The position numbers were made by a program, and so were the translations under genes. From the NCBI RefSeq assembly GCF_008369295.1, contig NZ_VOBG01000008.1, forward strand, positions 1 to 64,000: a stretch of DNA of 64,000 nucleotides, given 5' to 3'. The stretch comes from Pseudomonas sp. ANT_H4 (GTDB lineage: Bacteria > Pseudomonadota > Gammaproteobacteria > Pseudomonadales > Pseudomonadaceae). Each line of letters starts with the position of its first letter. Within the stretch, counting starts at the first letter, position 1. Shown here piece after piece: positions 25,826 through 36,758 of this stretch. Under the pieces are notes generated by a model. That model was given only the letters and a program-made list of their open reading frames with translations. It had not been told where the DNA came from and ran no database searches.

Positions 25826-28675
25826 ATGACAATTCAATTGAGCACCGCCAACGAATTCATCGCGCGCCACATCGGCCCGCGCCAGGAAGACGAGCAACAG
25901 ATGCTCGCCAGCCTGGGCTTTGACTCCCTGGAAGCCCTGAGCGCCAGTGTGATCCCGCAAAGCATCAAGGGCACCAGCGTGCTGGGCCTGGAAGACGGCC
26001 TGAGCGAAGCCGATGCCCTGGCGTCGATCAAGGCCATCGCCGGCAAAAACCAACTGTTCAAGACTTACATCGGCCAGGGCTACTACAACTGCCACACGCC
26101 GTCGCCGATCCTGCGCAACCTGCTGGAAAACCCGGCCTGGTACACCGCCTATACCCCGTACCAGCCGGAGATTTCCCAGGGCCGCCTGGAAGCGCTGCTG
26201 AATTTCCAGACCCTGATCAGCGACCTCACCGGCCTGCCGATCGCCAACGCCTCCCTGCTCGATGAAGCCACCGCCGCTGCCGAAGCCATGACCTTCTGCA
26301 AGCGCCTGAGCAAGAACAAGGGCAGCCACGCCTTTTTTGCGTCCATCCATAGCCACCCGCAAACCCTCGACGTATTGCGCACCCGTGCCGAGCCGTTAGG
26401 CATTGACGTGGTGGTGGGCGACGAGCGCGCACTGACCGACGTCAGCGCCTTCTTCGGCGCGCTGCTGCAATACCCAGCCAGCAACGGTGACGTGTTCGAC
26501 TACCGCGAACTGACCGAACGCTTCCACGCCGCCAATGCGCTGGTGGCCGTAGCCGCTGACCTGCTGGCCCTGACCCTGCTGACCCCGCCGGGCGAGTTCG
26601 ATGCCGACGTGGCCATCGGCAGCGCGCAACGTTTCGGCGTACCGCTGGGCTTTGGTGGCCCGCACGCGGCGTATTTCTCTACCAAGGATGCGTTCAAACG
26701 CGACATGCCCGGCCGCCTGGTGGGCGTCTCCGTCGACCGTTTCGGCAAGCCGGCCCTGCGCCTGGCCATGCAGACCCGCGAGCAACATATCCGTCGCGAG
26801 AAAGCCACCAGCAACATCTGCACCGCCCAGGTGCTGTTGGCCAACATCGCCAGCATGTACGCGGTGTATCACGGCCCTAAAGGCCTGACCCAAATCGCCA
26901 ACCGCATTCATCACCTGACCGCGATCCTCGCCAAAGGCTTGACCGCGCTGGGCCTCAAGGTTGAGCAAGCCAACTTCTTCGACACCCTGACCCTGGCCAC
27001 CGGCGCCAACACCGCCGCCCTGCACGATAAGGCCCGTGCCCAGCGCATCAACCTGCGCGTGGTCGATGGCGAACGCCTGGGCCTGTCGGTGGACGAAACC
27101 ACCCATCAGGCTGATATCGAAACCCTGTGGAGTGTGTTCGCAAACGGTAAAACACTGCCGGACTTCGCCGCATTGGCCGCCAGCGTTGACAGCACCCTGC
27201 CGGCCGCGCTGCTGCGCCAGTCGCCAATCCTCAGCCACCCGGTGTTCAACCGCTATCACTCGGAAACCGAGCTGATGCGCTACCTGCGCAAGCTCGCCGA
27301 CAAGGACCTGGCACTGGATCGCACCATGATCCCGCTGGGCTCCTGCACCATGAAACTCAACGCCGCCAGCGAAATGATACCGGTGACCTGGGCCGAATTC
27401 GGTGCCCTGCATCCGTTCGCCCCGGCCTCGCAAAGCGCCGGCTACCAACAGCTGACTGACGAACTGGAAACCATGCTTTGCGCGGCCACCGGTTACGACG
27501 CCATCTCCCTGCAACCGAACGCCGGTTCCCAGGGCGAGTACGCAGGCCTGCTGGCCATTCGTGCCTATCACCAGAGCCGTGGCGAAGAACGCCGCGACAT
27601 CTGCCTGATCCCTTCGTCGGCCCACGGCACCAACCCGGCCACCGCCAACATGGCGGGCATGCGTGTTGTGGTCACCGCTTGCGATGCACGCGGTAACGTC
27701 GACATCGAAGACCTGCGGGCCAAGGCCATCGAGCACCGCGAACACCTCGCTGCGCTGATGATCACCTACCCGTCGACCCACGGCGTGTTCGAAGAAGGCA
27801 TCCGCGAAATCTGCGAGATCATTCATGACAACGGCGGCCAGGTGTACATCGATGGCGCCAATATGAACGCCATGGTCGGCCTCTGCGCACCAGGCAAGTT
27901 CGGCGGCGACGTGTCCCACCTGAACCTGCACAAGACCTTCTGCATCCCTCACGGCGGTGGCGGCCCAGGCGTTGGCCCGATTGGCGTGAAGTCGCATCTG
28001 ACGCCGTTTCTGCCGGGTCACGGCGCCCTGGAACGCAAGGAAGGCGCGGTCTGCGCGGCACCGTTCGGCAGCGCAAGCATCCTGCCGATCACCTGGATGT
28101 ACATCAGCATGATGGGCGGCGCCGGCCTTAAGCGCGCGTCGCAGTTGGCGATCCTCAATGCCAACTACATTTCCCGTCGCCTGGAAGAGCACTATCCCGT
28201 GCTCTACACCGGCAGCAACGGCCTGGTGGCCCACGAATGCATCCTGGATCTGCGCCCGTTGAAAGACAGCAGCGGCATCAGCGTCGATGACGTGGCCAAG
28301 CGTTTGATCGACTTTGGTTTCCATGCACCAACCATGTCGTTCCCGGTGGCCGGCACCTTGATGATCGAGCCGACCGAAAGTGAATCCAAGGAAGAACTGG
28401 ACCGCTTCTGCGACGCCATGATCCGCATCCGCGAAGAAATCCGCGCAGTGGAAAATGGCTCGCTGGACAAAGACGACAACCCGCTGAAAAACGCCCCGCA
28501 CACCGCAGCCGAACTGGTGGGTGAGTGGACGCATCCGTACAGCCGCGAACAAGCGGTGTACCCGGTAGCGTCGTTGATCGAAGGCAAATACTGGCCGCCG
28601 GTTGGCCGGGTCGACAACGTGTTTGGCGATCGCAACTTGGTGTGTGCGTGCCCGTCGATCGAAAGCTACGCCTGA
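25826..28675 (+). CDS. gcvP: Glycine dehydrogenase (decarboxylating), P protein
   Basis: 949 residues. A pyridoxal-phosphate enzyme that decarboxylates glycine and passes the aminomethyl group to GcvH. The N-terminal half contains [17 protein letters not shown] and [15 protein letters not shown]; the C-terminal half holds the PLP lysine in [19 protein letters not shown]. Full length for a single-chain bacterial GcvP. It starts 10 bases after gcvH with an AGGAG site. Confidence 0.96.
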   Translation: MTIQLSTANEFIARHIGPRQEDEQQMLASLGFDSLEALSASVIPQSIKGTSVLGLEDGLSEADALASIKAIAGKNQLFKTYIGQGYYNCHTPSPILRNLLENPAWYTAYTPYQPEISQGRLEALLNFQTLISDLTGLPIANASLLDEATAAAEAMTFCKRLSKNKGSHAFFASIHSHPQTLDVLRTRAEPLGIDVVVGDERALTDVSAFFGALLQYPASNGDVFDYRELTERFHAANALVAVAADLLALTLLTPPGEFDADVAIGSAQRFGVPLGFGGPHAAYFSTKDAFKRDMPGRLVGVSVDRFGKPALRLAMQTREQHIRREKATSNICTAQVLLANIASMYAVYHGPKGLTQIANRIHHLTAILAKGLTALGLKVEQANFFDTLTLATGANTAALHDKARAQRINLRVVDGERLGLSVDETTHQADIETLWSVFANGKTLPDFAALAASVDSTLPAALLRQSPILSHPVFNRYHSETELMRYLRKLADKDLALDRTMIPLGSCTMKLNAASEMIPVTWAEFGALHPFAPASQSAGYQQLTDELETMLCAATGYDAISLQPNAGSQGEYAGLLAIRAYHQSRGEERRDICLIPSSAHGTNPATANMAGMRVVVTACDARGNVDIEDLRAKAIEHREHLAALMITYPSTHGVFEEGIREICEIIHDNGGQVYIDGANMNAMVGLCAPGKFGGDVSHLNLHKTFCIPHGGGGPGVGPIGVKSHLTPFLPGHGALERKEGAVCAAPFGSASILPITWMYISMMGGAGLKRASQLAILNANYISRRLEEHYPVLYTGSNGLVAHECILDLRPLKDSSGISVDDVAKRLIDFGFHAPTMSFPVAGTLMIEPTESESKEELDRFCDAMIRIREEIRAVENGSLDKDDNPLKNAPHTAAELVGEWTHPYSREQAVYPVASLIEGKYWPPVGRVDNVFGDRNLVCACPSIESYA

Positions 28676-28684
28676 CCGTGAACC

Positions 28685-28783
28685 TGTAGGAGCGAGCTTG
28701 CTCGCGAAAAACCTGAGAGCGCCGCGATCATCCTGAATGAACGCGGTGCCTATCAGTTCTTCGCGAGCAAGCTCGCTCCTACA
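28685..28783. repeat. REPIN in the gcv operon
   Basis: TGTAGGAGCGAGCTTGCTCG at the left is mirrored by its complement at the right, with about 50 bases between. It occupies the gcvP-sdaA gap, where P. aeruginosa has glyA2. Confidence 0.88.
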
Positions 28784-28822
28784 GAAAAGCGGTACCCAAT
28801 AACAAGAAACCGGAGAACAACC

Positions 28823-30199
<1,377 letters not shown>

Positions 30200-30238
30200 C
30201 GTTCTCAAGCACGTCCGTACGTTTTTCAGGAGCTGAAT

Positions 30239-31363
30239 ATGTCCACCGAAACCCTGTTGAAAACCCCGCTGCACGCCCTGCACATCGAACTGGGTGCGCG
30301 CATGGTGCCGTTCGCCGGCTACGACATGCCGGTGCAATACCCGCTGGGCGTGATGAAGGAACACCTGCACACCCGTGAACAGGCCGGGTTGTTCGATGTA
30401 TCGCACATGGGCCAGATTCGCCTGACCGGCGCCAACGCCGCCAAGGCCCTGGAAACCCTGGTGCCGGTGGACATCATCGACCTACCGGTGGGCATGCAGC
30501 GCTACGCCATGTTCACCAACGAGCAGGGCGGCATCCTCGACGACCTGATGGTCGCCAACCTGGGTAACGACGAGCTGTTCCTGGTGGTCAACGCCGCCTG
30601 TAAGGATCAGGACCTGGCTCACTTGCGCCAGCATATCGGTGACCAGTGCACCATTGAGCCGCTGTTCGAAGAGCGCGCCCTGCTCGCCCTGCAAGGTCCG
30701 GCGGCGGTCAGCGTATTGGCGCGACTGGCGCCTGAGATCAAGCACATGACCTTTATGCAATTCGCTCCTACGCGCCTGCTGGGCGTGGACTGCTACGTCA
30801 GCCGCTCCGGCTATACCGGCGAAGACGGTTTCGAAATCTCCGTGCCTGCCGCCAGTGCCGAAGCCCTGGCCCGCAGCCTGCTGGCAGAAACCGAAGTACA
30901 GGCCATTGGCCTTGGCGCCCGCGACTCCCTGCGCCTGGAAGCCGGCCTGTGCCTCTACGGCCATGACATGAACACCCAAACCACACCGATTGAAGCCAGC
31001 CTGTTGTGGGCCATCTCCAAGGCCCGCCGCGCCGATGGTGCACGCGCTGGTGGCTTTCCGGGTGCCGACAAGATCTTCACCCAACAACAAACCGGTGTCA
31101 GCCGCAAGCGCGCTGGCCTACTGCCGCAGGAGCGTACCCCGGTCCGCGAAGGTGCAGAAATCGTCGATGAGCACGGCACAGTGATCGGTAGCGTGTGCAG
31201 CGGCGGTTTTGGTCCGAGCCTTGGCGGCCCGCTGGCCATGGGATACCTCGACAGTGCGTTCGTTGCTCTGGGTACCGAGGTCTGGGCGCTGGTGCGTGGG
31301 AAAAAGGTGCCACTTCATGTAAGTAAAATGCCATTCGTTCCACAACGTTACTACCGTGGTTGA
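30239..31363 (+). CDS. gcvT: Glycine cleavage system T protein (aminomethyltransferase)
   Basis: 374 residues. Transfers the one-carbon unit from the lipoyl arm of GcvH to tetrahydrofolate and releases ammonia. Motifs: [46 protein letters not shown] and [17 protein letters not shown]. It starts at ATG 30239 with an AGGAG site, 39 bases after sdaA. Last gene of the operon. No strong terminator is evident before the cold-shock gene. Confidence 0.95.
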   Translation: MSTETLLKTPLHALHIELGARMVPFAGYDMPVQYPLGVMKEHLHTREQAGLFDVSHMGQIRLTGANAAKALETLVPVDIIDLPVGMQRYAMFTNEQGGILDDLMVANLGNDELFLVVNAACKDQDLAHLRQHIGDQCTIEPLFEERALLALQGPAAVSVLARLAPEIKHMTFMQFAPTRLLGVDCYVSRSGYTGEDGFEISVPAASAEALARSLLAETEVQAIGLGARDSLRLEAGLCLYGHDMNTQTTPIEASLLWAISKARRADGARAGGFPGADKIFTQQQTGVSRKRAGLLPQERTPVREGAEIVDEHGTVIGSVCSGGFGPSLGGPLAMGYLDSAFVALGTEVWALVRGKKVPLHVSKMPFVPQRYYRG

Positions 31364-31751
31364 TTGGCTGTTCCTATAAGTAACGCAAATGCGGTTGTGT
31401 GCACTAATCTGTAACGCAACCGCCACAAAAAAGTGCACTGACGATAGTCAGCGTTATGTGCCTTAACCTATAACAAGTGATCAAGCCTATCGAATAAGCC
31501 TTATGCCAAACGTTGACCGAAGTGTCATAAAACTGAGGAAAACCGTGGCTTGCAGAGGGCTTGTTTTTTTCGCCTTAGTTGGCGTAGAGTTTGCCCACTG
31601 TGTTTGCATGGGTCGCTTTGAACCTGGACCTGGGCAGTAGCCAAAGCTTGCTACAACCCGTTCGATGTCTCTTACTTTCCTGCAATCCAGCCCAGTACTC
31701 TTTCATGTGAAAGGGGCTGTCATTAACTTTTAGCGTCAAGGAAATAAGAAA
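31364..31751 (+). other. Long leader region upstream of a cold-shock gene
   Basis: 388 bases with no gene. CspA-type genes usually carry long, temperature-sensitive 5' leaders, so part of this is probably the csp leader and promoter. A T-run TTGTTTTTTTCGCC near 31561 may end the gcv transcript, but no clean stem precedes it. Confidence 0.45.
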
Positions 31752-31967
31752 ATGGCTGATCGTCAGAGCGGTACCGTCAAGTGGTTCAACGACGAAAAAG
31801 GGTTTGGTTTTATCACTCCGGAAAGCGGTGCAGATCTGTTCGTGCATTTCCGCGCGATTCAGGGCAACGGCTTCAAGAGCCTTAAAGAAGGCCAGAAAGT
31901 GACCTTCATTGCCGTGCAAGGCCAGAAAGGCATGCAGGCTGACGAAGTACAAGCAGCAGAAGACTGA
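31752..31967 (+). CDS. Cold-shock domain protein (CspA family)
   Basis: 71 residues, a single cold-shock domain with both RNA-binding motifs: [15 protein letters not shown] (RNP1) and DLFVHFRAI (RNP2). It binds single-stranded RNA/DNA as an RNA chaperone. The ribosome site is AAGGAAATAAGAA before ATG 31752. Followed by a strong terminator, so it is monocistronic. Which Pseudomonas paralogue (CapA, CspD-like) is not decided. Confidence 0.95.
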   Translation: MADRQSGTVKWFNDEKGFGFITPESGADLFVHFRAIQGNGFKSLKEGQKVTFIAVQGQKGMQADEVQAAED

Positions 31968-31980
31968 TCCTTGCTGCGAC

Positions 31981-32015
31981 AAAAAGCCTCTGATGGTGAC
32001 ATCAGAGGCTTTTTT
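31981..32015 (+). terminator. Rho-independent terminator
   Basis: AAAAAGCCTCTGATG / CATCAGAGGCTTTTTT with a GTGA loop, 13 bases after the cold-shock gene stop. Confidence 0.92.
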
Positions 32016-32062
32016 ATATGTTTTATCCGTAAAATGGCTTTTTTCCTTCCGAGAGCCCTGCC

Positions 32063-32551
32063 ATGTCGAAACACCTGCTAAGCCCTCAAGGCGATTTTCC
32101 CGCCGTTGGCCTGGGCCGTCGTCTAGCAGCGATGTTCTATGACTTCCTGTTGTGCACCGCCCTGCTGATCGTCACGGCCCTCCTCTACAAGCTGGTGTGG
32201 ATGGCCTTTGTCGGTGAAAGCAAAATGCGTGCGCTCTCTGAATCTGGTGCCCTGGACGGTGATCCATTGCTGTCGACGATTTTGTTTTTTGTATTGTTTG
32301 GTTTCTTCGCCAAATTCTGGACCCATTCCGGGCAGACGCTCGGCATGCAGGTATGGGGCGTGCGGGTGCAGAACGCGGATGGCTCGCGGATCAGCCTGTG
32401 GCAGGCGCTGCTGCGCTTTGTGGTGTCGATTGCGTCGTGGTTGTGCGCTGGGCTGGGCTTTATCTGGTCGCTGGTCGACAAGAAGAAGCGCAGCTGGCAT
32501 GACATCTATTCCGACAGCCAGCTGGTTCGTATTCCAAAGAAGAAAAAATAA
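32063..32551 (+). CDS. RDD-family membrane protein
   Basis: 162 residues. The RDD domain has the Arg/Asp motif GLGRRLAAMFYDFLLC and two or three further transmembrane helices, with SGQTLGMQVWGVRVQNADG and a Lys-rich end IPKKKK. RDD proteins are inner-membrane proteins of mostly unknown transport function. It is preceded by the cold-shock terminator and convergent with nadA, 7 bases apart. Confidence 0.88.
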   Translation: MSKHLLSPQGDFPAVGLGRRLAAMFYDFLLCTALLIVTALLYKLVWMAFVGESKMRALSESGALDGDPLLSTILFFVLFGFFAKFWTHSGQTLGMQVWGVRVQNADGSRISLWQALLRFVVSIASWLCAGLGFIWSLVDKKKRSWHDIYSDSQLVRIPKKKK

Positions 32552-32558
32552 GCGCTTA

Positions 32559-33617
32559 TCAGGCGTTGCCCGCCAGTTTCAGACGCGCGGCCTGGGTAAA
32601 GTCCAGCATACGCTTGAGCGGGCGCACCGCGTGGGGGATCACCGACGGTTCGACGAAGATCTCGTTACTGCCCTCGCGCAAACACTGCAGAGTCCGCTCC
32701 AGCGTATTCATCGCCATCCACGGGCAGTGCGCACAACTGCGGCACGCCGCGCCGTTCCCAGCGGTCGGCGCTTCGACAAACACCTTGTCCGGGCACAGCT
32801 GCTGCATCTTGTAGAAGATACCGCGGTCGGTGGCGACGATAAAAGTCTTGTTCGGCAGGCGCTGCGCTGCGGCGATCAACTGACTGGTAGAGCCCACGGC
32901 ATCCGCCAGTTCGATTACCGAAGTCGGTGATTCCGGATGCACCAGAATCGCCGCGTCCGGGTACAGCGCCTTCATGTCTTCCAGTTGCTTGGACTTGAAC
33001 TCTTCGTGGACGATGCAGGCACCGTCCCACAGCAACATGTCGGCACCGGTCTGACGCTGGATATAAGTGCCCAGGTGTTTGTCCGGGCCCCAGATGATGG
33101 TCTCGCCGTTGTCCATCAGGCTTTCGACGATCTCCAGGGCACAACTGGAGGTCACCACCCAATCGGCACGGGCTTTGACCGCCGCCGAAGTATTGGCATA
33201 AACCACCACGGTGCGCTCGGGATGCTGATCGCAGAACGCGGAAAACTCATCCACCGGGCAACCCAGGTCCAGGGAGCAGGTAGCTTCCAGGGTGGGCATC
33301 AGGATGCGTTTTTCGGGGGTGAGGATTTTGGCTGTCTCGCCCATAAAGCGCACACCGGCGACCAGTACGGTCTTGGCCGGGTGAGCGGCGCCAAAACGGG
33401 CCATCTCCAGGGAGTCGGAGACACAGCCGCCGGTTTCTTCGGCCAGGGCCTGGATTACCGGGTCGCAGTAAAAGTGAGCCACCAGCACCGCGTCCTGAGC
33501 CTTCAGCTCGGCGGCGATAGCGGCACGTAAAACCGCCTCCTCGGCAGCACTAAGTACCTTGGGCTGTTTGGCATCAAGGTGGGCTTGAACCAGAAGACGT
33601 TCGGAAATTTGCGTCAT
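32559..33617 (-). CDS. nadA: Quinolinate synthase NadA
   Basis: 352 residues. Condenses iminoaspartate with dihydroxyacetone phosphate to quinolinate in NAD synthesis, using a 4Fe-4S cluster. Cysteines in [26 protein letters not shown] and [15 protein letters not shown] are present, and the N-terminal [13 protein letters not shown] is typical. Start ATG 33617 gives the usual N-terminus [13 protein letters not shown] 33725 would add an unrelated segment. In P. aeruginosa nadA lies near the same tRNA-Lys island hotspot as here. Confidence 0.95.
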   Translation of the reverse strand: MTQISERLLVQAHLDAKQPKVLSAAEEAVLRAAIAAELKAQDAVLVAHFYCDPVIQALAEETGGCVSDSLEMARFGAAHPAKTVLVAGVRFMGETAKILTPEKRILMPTLEATCSLDLGCPVDEFSAFCDQHPERTVVVYANTSAAVKARADWVVTSSCALEIVESLMDNGETIIWGPDKHLGTYIQRQTGADMLLWDGACIVHEEFKSKQLEDMKALYPDAAILVHPESPTSVIELADAVGSTSQLIAAAQRLPNKTFIVATDRGIFYKMQQLCPDKVFVEAPTAGNGAACRSCAHCPWMAMNTLERTLQCLREGSNEIFVEPSVIPHAVRPLKRMLDFTQAARLKLAGNA

Positions 33618-33871
33618 GTTCGCAAGACCTGCAGGCGCAGTTGCGCGAAAGTCGAGTGTACCACCGGCTCTGGGCCCCTTGCGGGTACCGCCGGACGAAG
33701 TGATTGTGTTCATCAGCACGGACAACGGTGAAGCTGCGCAAGGCTACAGAATATCGATTGGATTCAAAAGCCTAATCTGGGGTGCTGGCGCTTTGTCCGT
33801 TGTAGCCGGTGGTGCTTACCACCGGCTACAACTACAAATACGCTCGCATCGCCCAGGAAGAAGCCAAGCCG
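33618..33871. other. Region between nadA and the RES/Xre pair
   Basis: No intact gene. A perfect 14-base-arm palindrome sits at 33800-33831. One frame downstream of it reads NYKYARIAQEEAKPSGFADF and may be the degraded end of a lost gene, but it matches no family I can name. Confidence 0.4.
33800..33831. repeat. Perfect inverted repeat, 14-base arms
   Basis: TTGTAGCCGGTGGT / ACCACCGGCTACAA flank a 4-base GCTT loop. No adjoining T-run on either side, so it is not a standard terminator. It may be the end of a mobile element, a recombination site, or a transcript-stability hairpin at the edge of the accessory module. Confidence 0.6.
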
Positions 33872-34564
33872 TCAGGCTTCGCTGATTTTGTTGACACTGG
33901 TGATCTCACCGTTCCAGATCATCTCGTAATGCGCCGTTTGAACGATGGATGAGACAGGCATGGGCGTCATCAACGCCCAACAGTGATTCTCCTGGGAGCG
34001 CACGGACCTGTACCGAAGGCCGGGAAAGCCTGCTTCCTTGATAGCCCTCCCCAAACGATGGGAGTGCGTGTAATCGTCGGGATCGTAAATAGGATCAGTC
34101 ATAGGAATGGATGTCGCATCCTTCATCGAATTATCAACGAAAGAACAGGACAGCCCCCGGAACATAAAGCGTTCGTAGTTGAGGCCGTGAACGTTCGACC
34201 AGTACTGACTCTGATGATGACGCACCTCTGCCAGTGCAGTCTCCATCGTGGCGGCCAGGTACAGCACACCGAAGCTGCCATCGCTGAAACGCGACCCAGC
34301 AGGGTTTACATGAGTGAACGGTGCCGTTGCATATGAACACCCAGGAATGCCAAAGGGGATTTCCTTGCGAGGTATCAACTCAATGAGACCGACCTCGTTA
34401 TGCAGCCTGGGATTGGTCAGGGCCTGAATCTGATAGAGCGCATCAAATTCGTCTGCGCTCGCCACGTCGTCAAACAGGGCAATGGGCGGAAACTTTGAGT
34501 TGACCAGTCGATAGGCCTGCAATTGCTCTGCGGCCATGTCTGACAACCGACTCAACATCACCAT
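33872..34564 (-). CDS. RES-domain toxin
   Basis: 230 residues with the RES (Arg-Glu-Ser) NAD-degrading fold. N-terminal AYRLVNSKFPP, then the core AGSRFSDGSFGVLYLAATME with its Arg, TALAEVRHH with its Glu, and C-terminal FPGLRYRSVRS and WALM. RES toxins deplete NAD and arrest growth until the cognate antitoxin binds. ATG 34564 overlaps the antitoxin stop by 7 bases (ATGGTGA), so translation is coupled; ATG 34558 is an alternative. Confidence 0.85.
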   Translation of the reverse strand: MVMLSRLSDMAAEQLQAYRLVNSKFPPIALFDDVASADEFDALYQIQALTNPRLHNEVGLIELIPRKEIPFGIPGCSYATAPFTHVNPAGSRFSDGSFGVLYLAATMETALAEVRHHQSQYWSNVHGLNYERFMFRGLSCSFVDNSMKDATSIPMTDPIYDPDDYTHSHRLGRAIKEAGFPGLRYRSVRSQENHCWALMTPMPVSSIVQTAHYEMIWNGEITSVNKISEA

Positions 34565-34962
34565 TGCGCTCCACGTAGAACATCAATCCGGCGAAACGTC
34601 TCGTACAGGGAAATCATATCGCCCTGGGCCATGATTTCGAGGGGCGTACGACCGTTGAAAAAGCTGTTGTCATTCGCCATCGCCGGGAAGCCATATACGT
34701 TCTCGGGATTATCAAAGACCAGGCGAAGAGCTGCGTGGATGTTCAGTACAAAGCTGATTCGCTGCATCTGGTCAGAATCCAGACCCACCGACCAATCGAC
34801 ATCACGCTGCTTGGCACGCGTAAAGGTGCTGCGGGAAATACGCAAGATACGGCAAGCCTGGTCACTGGTTGCCTGCCATTTTTCGAGAATGCCTACGGCA
34901 GCGCGCAGGCCGGTCACGCATTGGTCCTTGGAAAATGCTTGCGCTTGGAGGGGTAGTGTCAT
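34558..34962 (-). CDS. Xre/MbcA/ParS-type antitoxin
   Basis: 134 residues. An Xre-type helix-turn-helix region (SDQACRILRISRSTFTRAKQ) is followed by a DUF2384/MbcA-type toxin-binding domain (LDSDQMQRISFVLNIHAALRL and NPENVYGFPAMANDN). It neutralises the RES toxin encoded downstream and probably represses the operon. I chose ATG 34962 (AGG 8 bases upstream); GTG 34968 lies too close to that site. The antitoxin-first order is usual for RES/Xre pairs. Confidence 0.83.
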   Translation of the reverse strand: MTLPLQAQAFSKDQCVTGLRAAVGILEKWQATSDQACRILRISRSTFTRAKQRDVDWSVGLDSDQMQRISFVLNIHAALRLVFDNPENVYGFPAMANDNSFFNGRTPLEIMAQGDMISLYETFRRIDVLRGAQW

Positions 34963-35054
34963 GTTCACAACCTCATAATTGATCTACAGACTCAAATATA
35001 GGAATTTTTAATCTATAGATCAACCCAAAGCAACTGCCCTACCTTTTTCCACGC

Positions 35055-35095
35055 AAAAAAAAACCCGGAAATCCTCACTTTCGTGGGCCTTCCGG
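35055..35095 (-). terminator. Terminator downstream of tRNA-Lys
   Basis: Read on the minus strand, CCGGAA...TTCCGG with an internal stem is followed by a run of nine T. It is 21 bases past the tRNA 3' end. Confidence 0.75.
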
Positions 35096-35115
35096 ATTTT
35101 CTAAACTGCAATATA

Positions 35116-35191
35116 TGGTGGGTCGTGTGGGATTCGAACCTACGACCAATTGGTTAAAAGCCAACTGCTCTACCAACTGAGCTAACGACCC
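35116..35191 (-). tRNA. tRNA-Lys (TTT anticodon)
   Basis: Reading the minus strand, GGGTCGTTAGCTCAGTTGG begins the acceptor and D arm, the anticodon loop contains CTTTTAA (anticodon TTT), and GGTTCGAATCC forms the T arm before the encoded CCA end. 76 bases, all arms intact. In P. aeruginosa a tRNA-Lys beside queC is a known integration site for genomic islands. Confidence 0.97.
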
Positions 35192-35254
35192 GCTTCGTGG
35201 TGGTGCGTATAATACTGATTTCTAACGGAAATTCAACACCTAATACGAAATAAA

Positions 35255-35944
35255 TCAGAAATAACGTGTTGGGTCACTGATTCCGGCTGCCGAGAAGCCT
35301 TCTGCACGCAGGCGACAGCTGTCGCACTTGCCACAGGCACGGCCCTGATCGTCTGCCTGATAGCAGGAAACGGTGAGTGCGTAATCAACCCCAAGACGCA
35401 CGCCTGCCTTAACGATATCGGCCTTGCTCAGGTTCTGCAGGGGTGCCTGAATGCGGAAGCCCTGCCCCTCTACACCGGCCTTGGTAGCCAGGTTGGCCAT
35501 GCGCTCGAAAGACTCGATGAACTCGGGACGGCAGTCTGGGTAGCCTGAATAATCCACGGCATTGACGCCGATAAAGATGTCTCGCGCATTGAGCACTTCA
35601 GCCCAGCCCAGGGCCAGGGACAGGAACACGGTGTTGCGCGCCGGTACGTAGGTTACTGGAATGCCTTCGCTGGGCGCTTCGGGGACGTCAATGGAGCTGT
35701 CGGTCAGGGCCGAGCCGCCGATGCCGTTGAGGTTCAGGCTGATCACCTTGTGTTCAACCACACCCAGGTCGCGAGCAACGCGGGCGGCAGCATCCAGTTC
35801 GGCGCGGTGACGCTGGCCGTAGTCAAAGCTCATGGTGTAGCAGCTGTAGCCGTCAGCACGAGCCATGGCCACTACGGTGGCGGAATCGAGGCCGCCGGAC
35901 AGCAGGATCACAGCACGTTTTTGATCTAGCGTTTGTTCAGTCAT
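35255..35944 (-). CDS. queC: 7-cyano-7-deazaguanine synthase QueC
   Basis: 229 residues. ATP-dependent conversion of carboxydeazaguanine to preQ0 in queuosine synthesis. The PP-loop SGGLDSATV lies near the N-terminus, with [11 protein letters not shown] and a zinc site [10 protein letters not shown] near the C-terminus. ATG 35944 gives the usual MTEQ N-terminus; queE ends 1 base upstream, so the two form an operon. Confidence 0.95.
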   Translation of the reverse strand: MTEQTLDQKRAVILLSGGLDSATVVAMARADGYSCYTMSFDYGQRHRAELDAAARVARDLGVVEHKVISLNLNGIGGSALTDSSIDVPEAPSEGIPVTYVPARNTVFLSLALGWAEVLNARDIFIGVNAVDYSGYPDCRPEFIESFERMANLATKAGVEGQGFRIQAPLQNLSKADIVKAGVRLGVDYALTVSCYQADDQGRACGKCDSCRLRAEGFSAAGISDPTRYF

Positions 35945-35945
35945 T

Positions 35946-36593
35946 TCAGCGCCCCGGCTCGTCATTCCAAAGATATTTATGCAGTTGCAGTTGCAGGCGT
36001 ACCGGCAAATTGTCCGCGACCACCCAGTCGGCCAGTTCGCGAGCGTTCAAGTCGTGGTGGCTTGGAGAAAACAGCACCTCGCCTGCGCGCCGGTCGAGAC
36101 CATACTGGATCAGCTTGGAGCTGGCCCAGTCGTAGTCGTCACGGGAACAGATGACGAACTTGACCTGATCGTTGGCCGTCAGCAGCTCGATGTTCTCGTA
36201 GCGGTTGCGATTCACTTCCTTGGAGCCAGGCGTCTTGAGGTCGACCACTCGGCTTACCCGAGGGTCGACCGCGGAAATATCCAAGGCACCACTGGTTTCC
36301 AGGGACACCTCGTAACCGGCATCACACAGTTGTTTGAGCAAAGGAATGGCATTGGGCTGGGCCAACGGCTCGCCGCCCGTCACACAGACGTAGCGGGGCC
36401 GGTAGCTGGCAACCTGCTGGAGGATGTCTTCGAGGGTACGCACGGTACCGCCACTGAAGGCGTAGGCGCTGTCACAGTATTGGCAGCGTAGCGGGCAGCC
36501 GGTGAGGCGCACAAATACTGTGGGCAAGCCGGCGGTGCGCGTTTCACCCTGTAACGAGTAAAAAACTTCGGTAATACGTAATGTATCTTGCAT
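35946..36593 (-). CDS. queE: 7-carboxy-7-deazaguanine synthase QueE
   Basis: 215 residues. A radical SAM enzyme making 7-carboxy-7-deazaguanine for queuosine. The cluster motif is [13 protein letters not shown] (C-x3-C-x2-C), with an N-terminal FYSLQGE and [12 protein letters not shown] 36593 is preferred to GTG 36602 from the family N-terminus [11 protein letters not shown]. It is immediately followed by queC. Confidence 0.94.
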   Translation of the reverse strand: MQDTLRITEVFYSLQGETRTAGLPTVFVRLTGCPLRCQYCDSAYAFSGGTVRTLEDILQQVASYRPRYVCVTGGEPLAQPNAIPLLKQLCDAGYEVSLETSGALDISAVDPRVSRVVDLKTPGSKEVNRNRYENIELLTANDQVKFVICSRDDYDWASSKLIQYGLDRRAGEVLFSPSHHDLNARELADWVVADNLPVRLQLQLHKYLWNDEPGR

Positions 36594-36710
36594 AGTCGCC
36601 ACGGGCGTAACAGCTAAACAGGCTGTCCGCCTCCGTCAGGCACTTCAAGGAGCTCCGCTAACGCGCAAACCCCAAAAAGCGTGTTTCATAAAAGGGCGTG
36701 GATTCTAACG

Positions 36711-36736
36711 AAAAAACCCGCGACAAGCGCGGGTTT
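36711..36736 (-). terminator. Terminator of the tol-pal-cpoB operon
   Basis: AAACCCGCG / CGCGGGTTT hairpin ending in a T-run on the minus strand, just past the cpoB stop. Confidence 0.85.
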
Positions 36737-36758
36737 CTTCCAAGCAGAGTAGCACCGC

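Noticed and set aside
26396..28552. Long minus-strand open frame (718 codons) across gcvP
   Set aside because: It is antisense to a well-supported gcvP, has no family motifs, and is the usual by-product of high-GC codon bias.
33616..33885. 89-codon plus-strand open frame upstream of the RES gene
   Set aside because: It overlaps the nadA start and runs through the large palindrome; no protein family is recognised.
33618..35115. Second copy of the tRNA-Lys 3' end (att site)
   Set aside because: I searched for the T-arm/acceptor sequence by eye and found no convincing duplicate in this interval.
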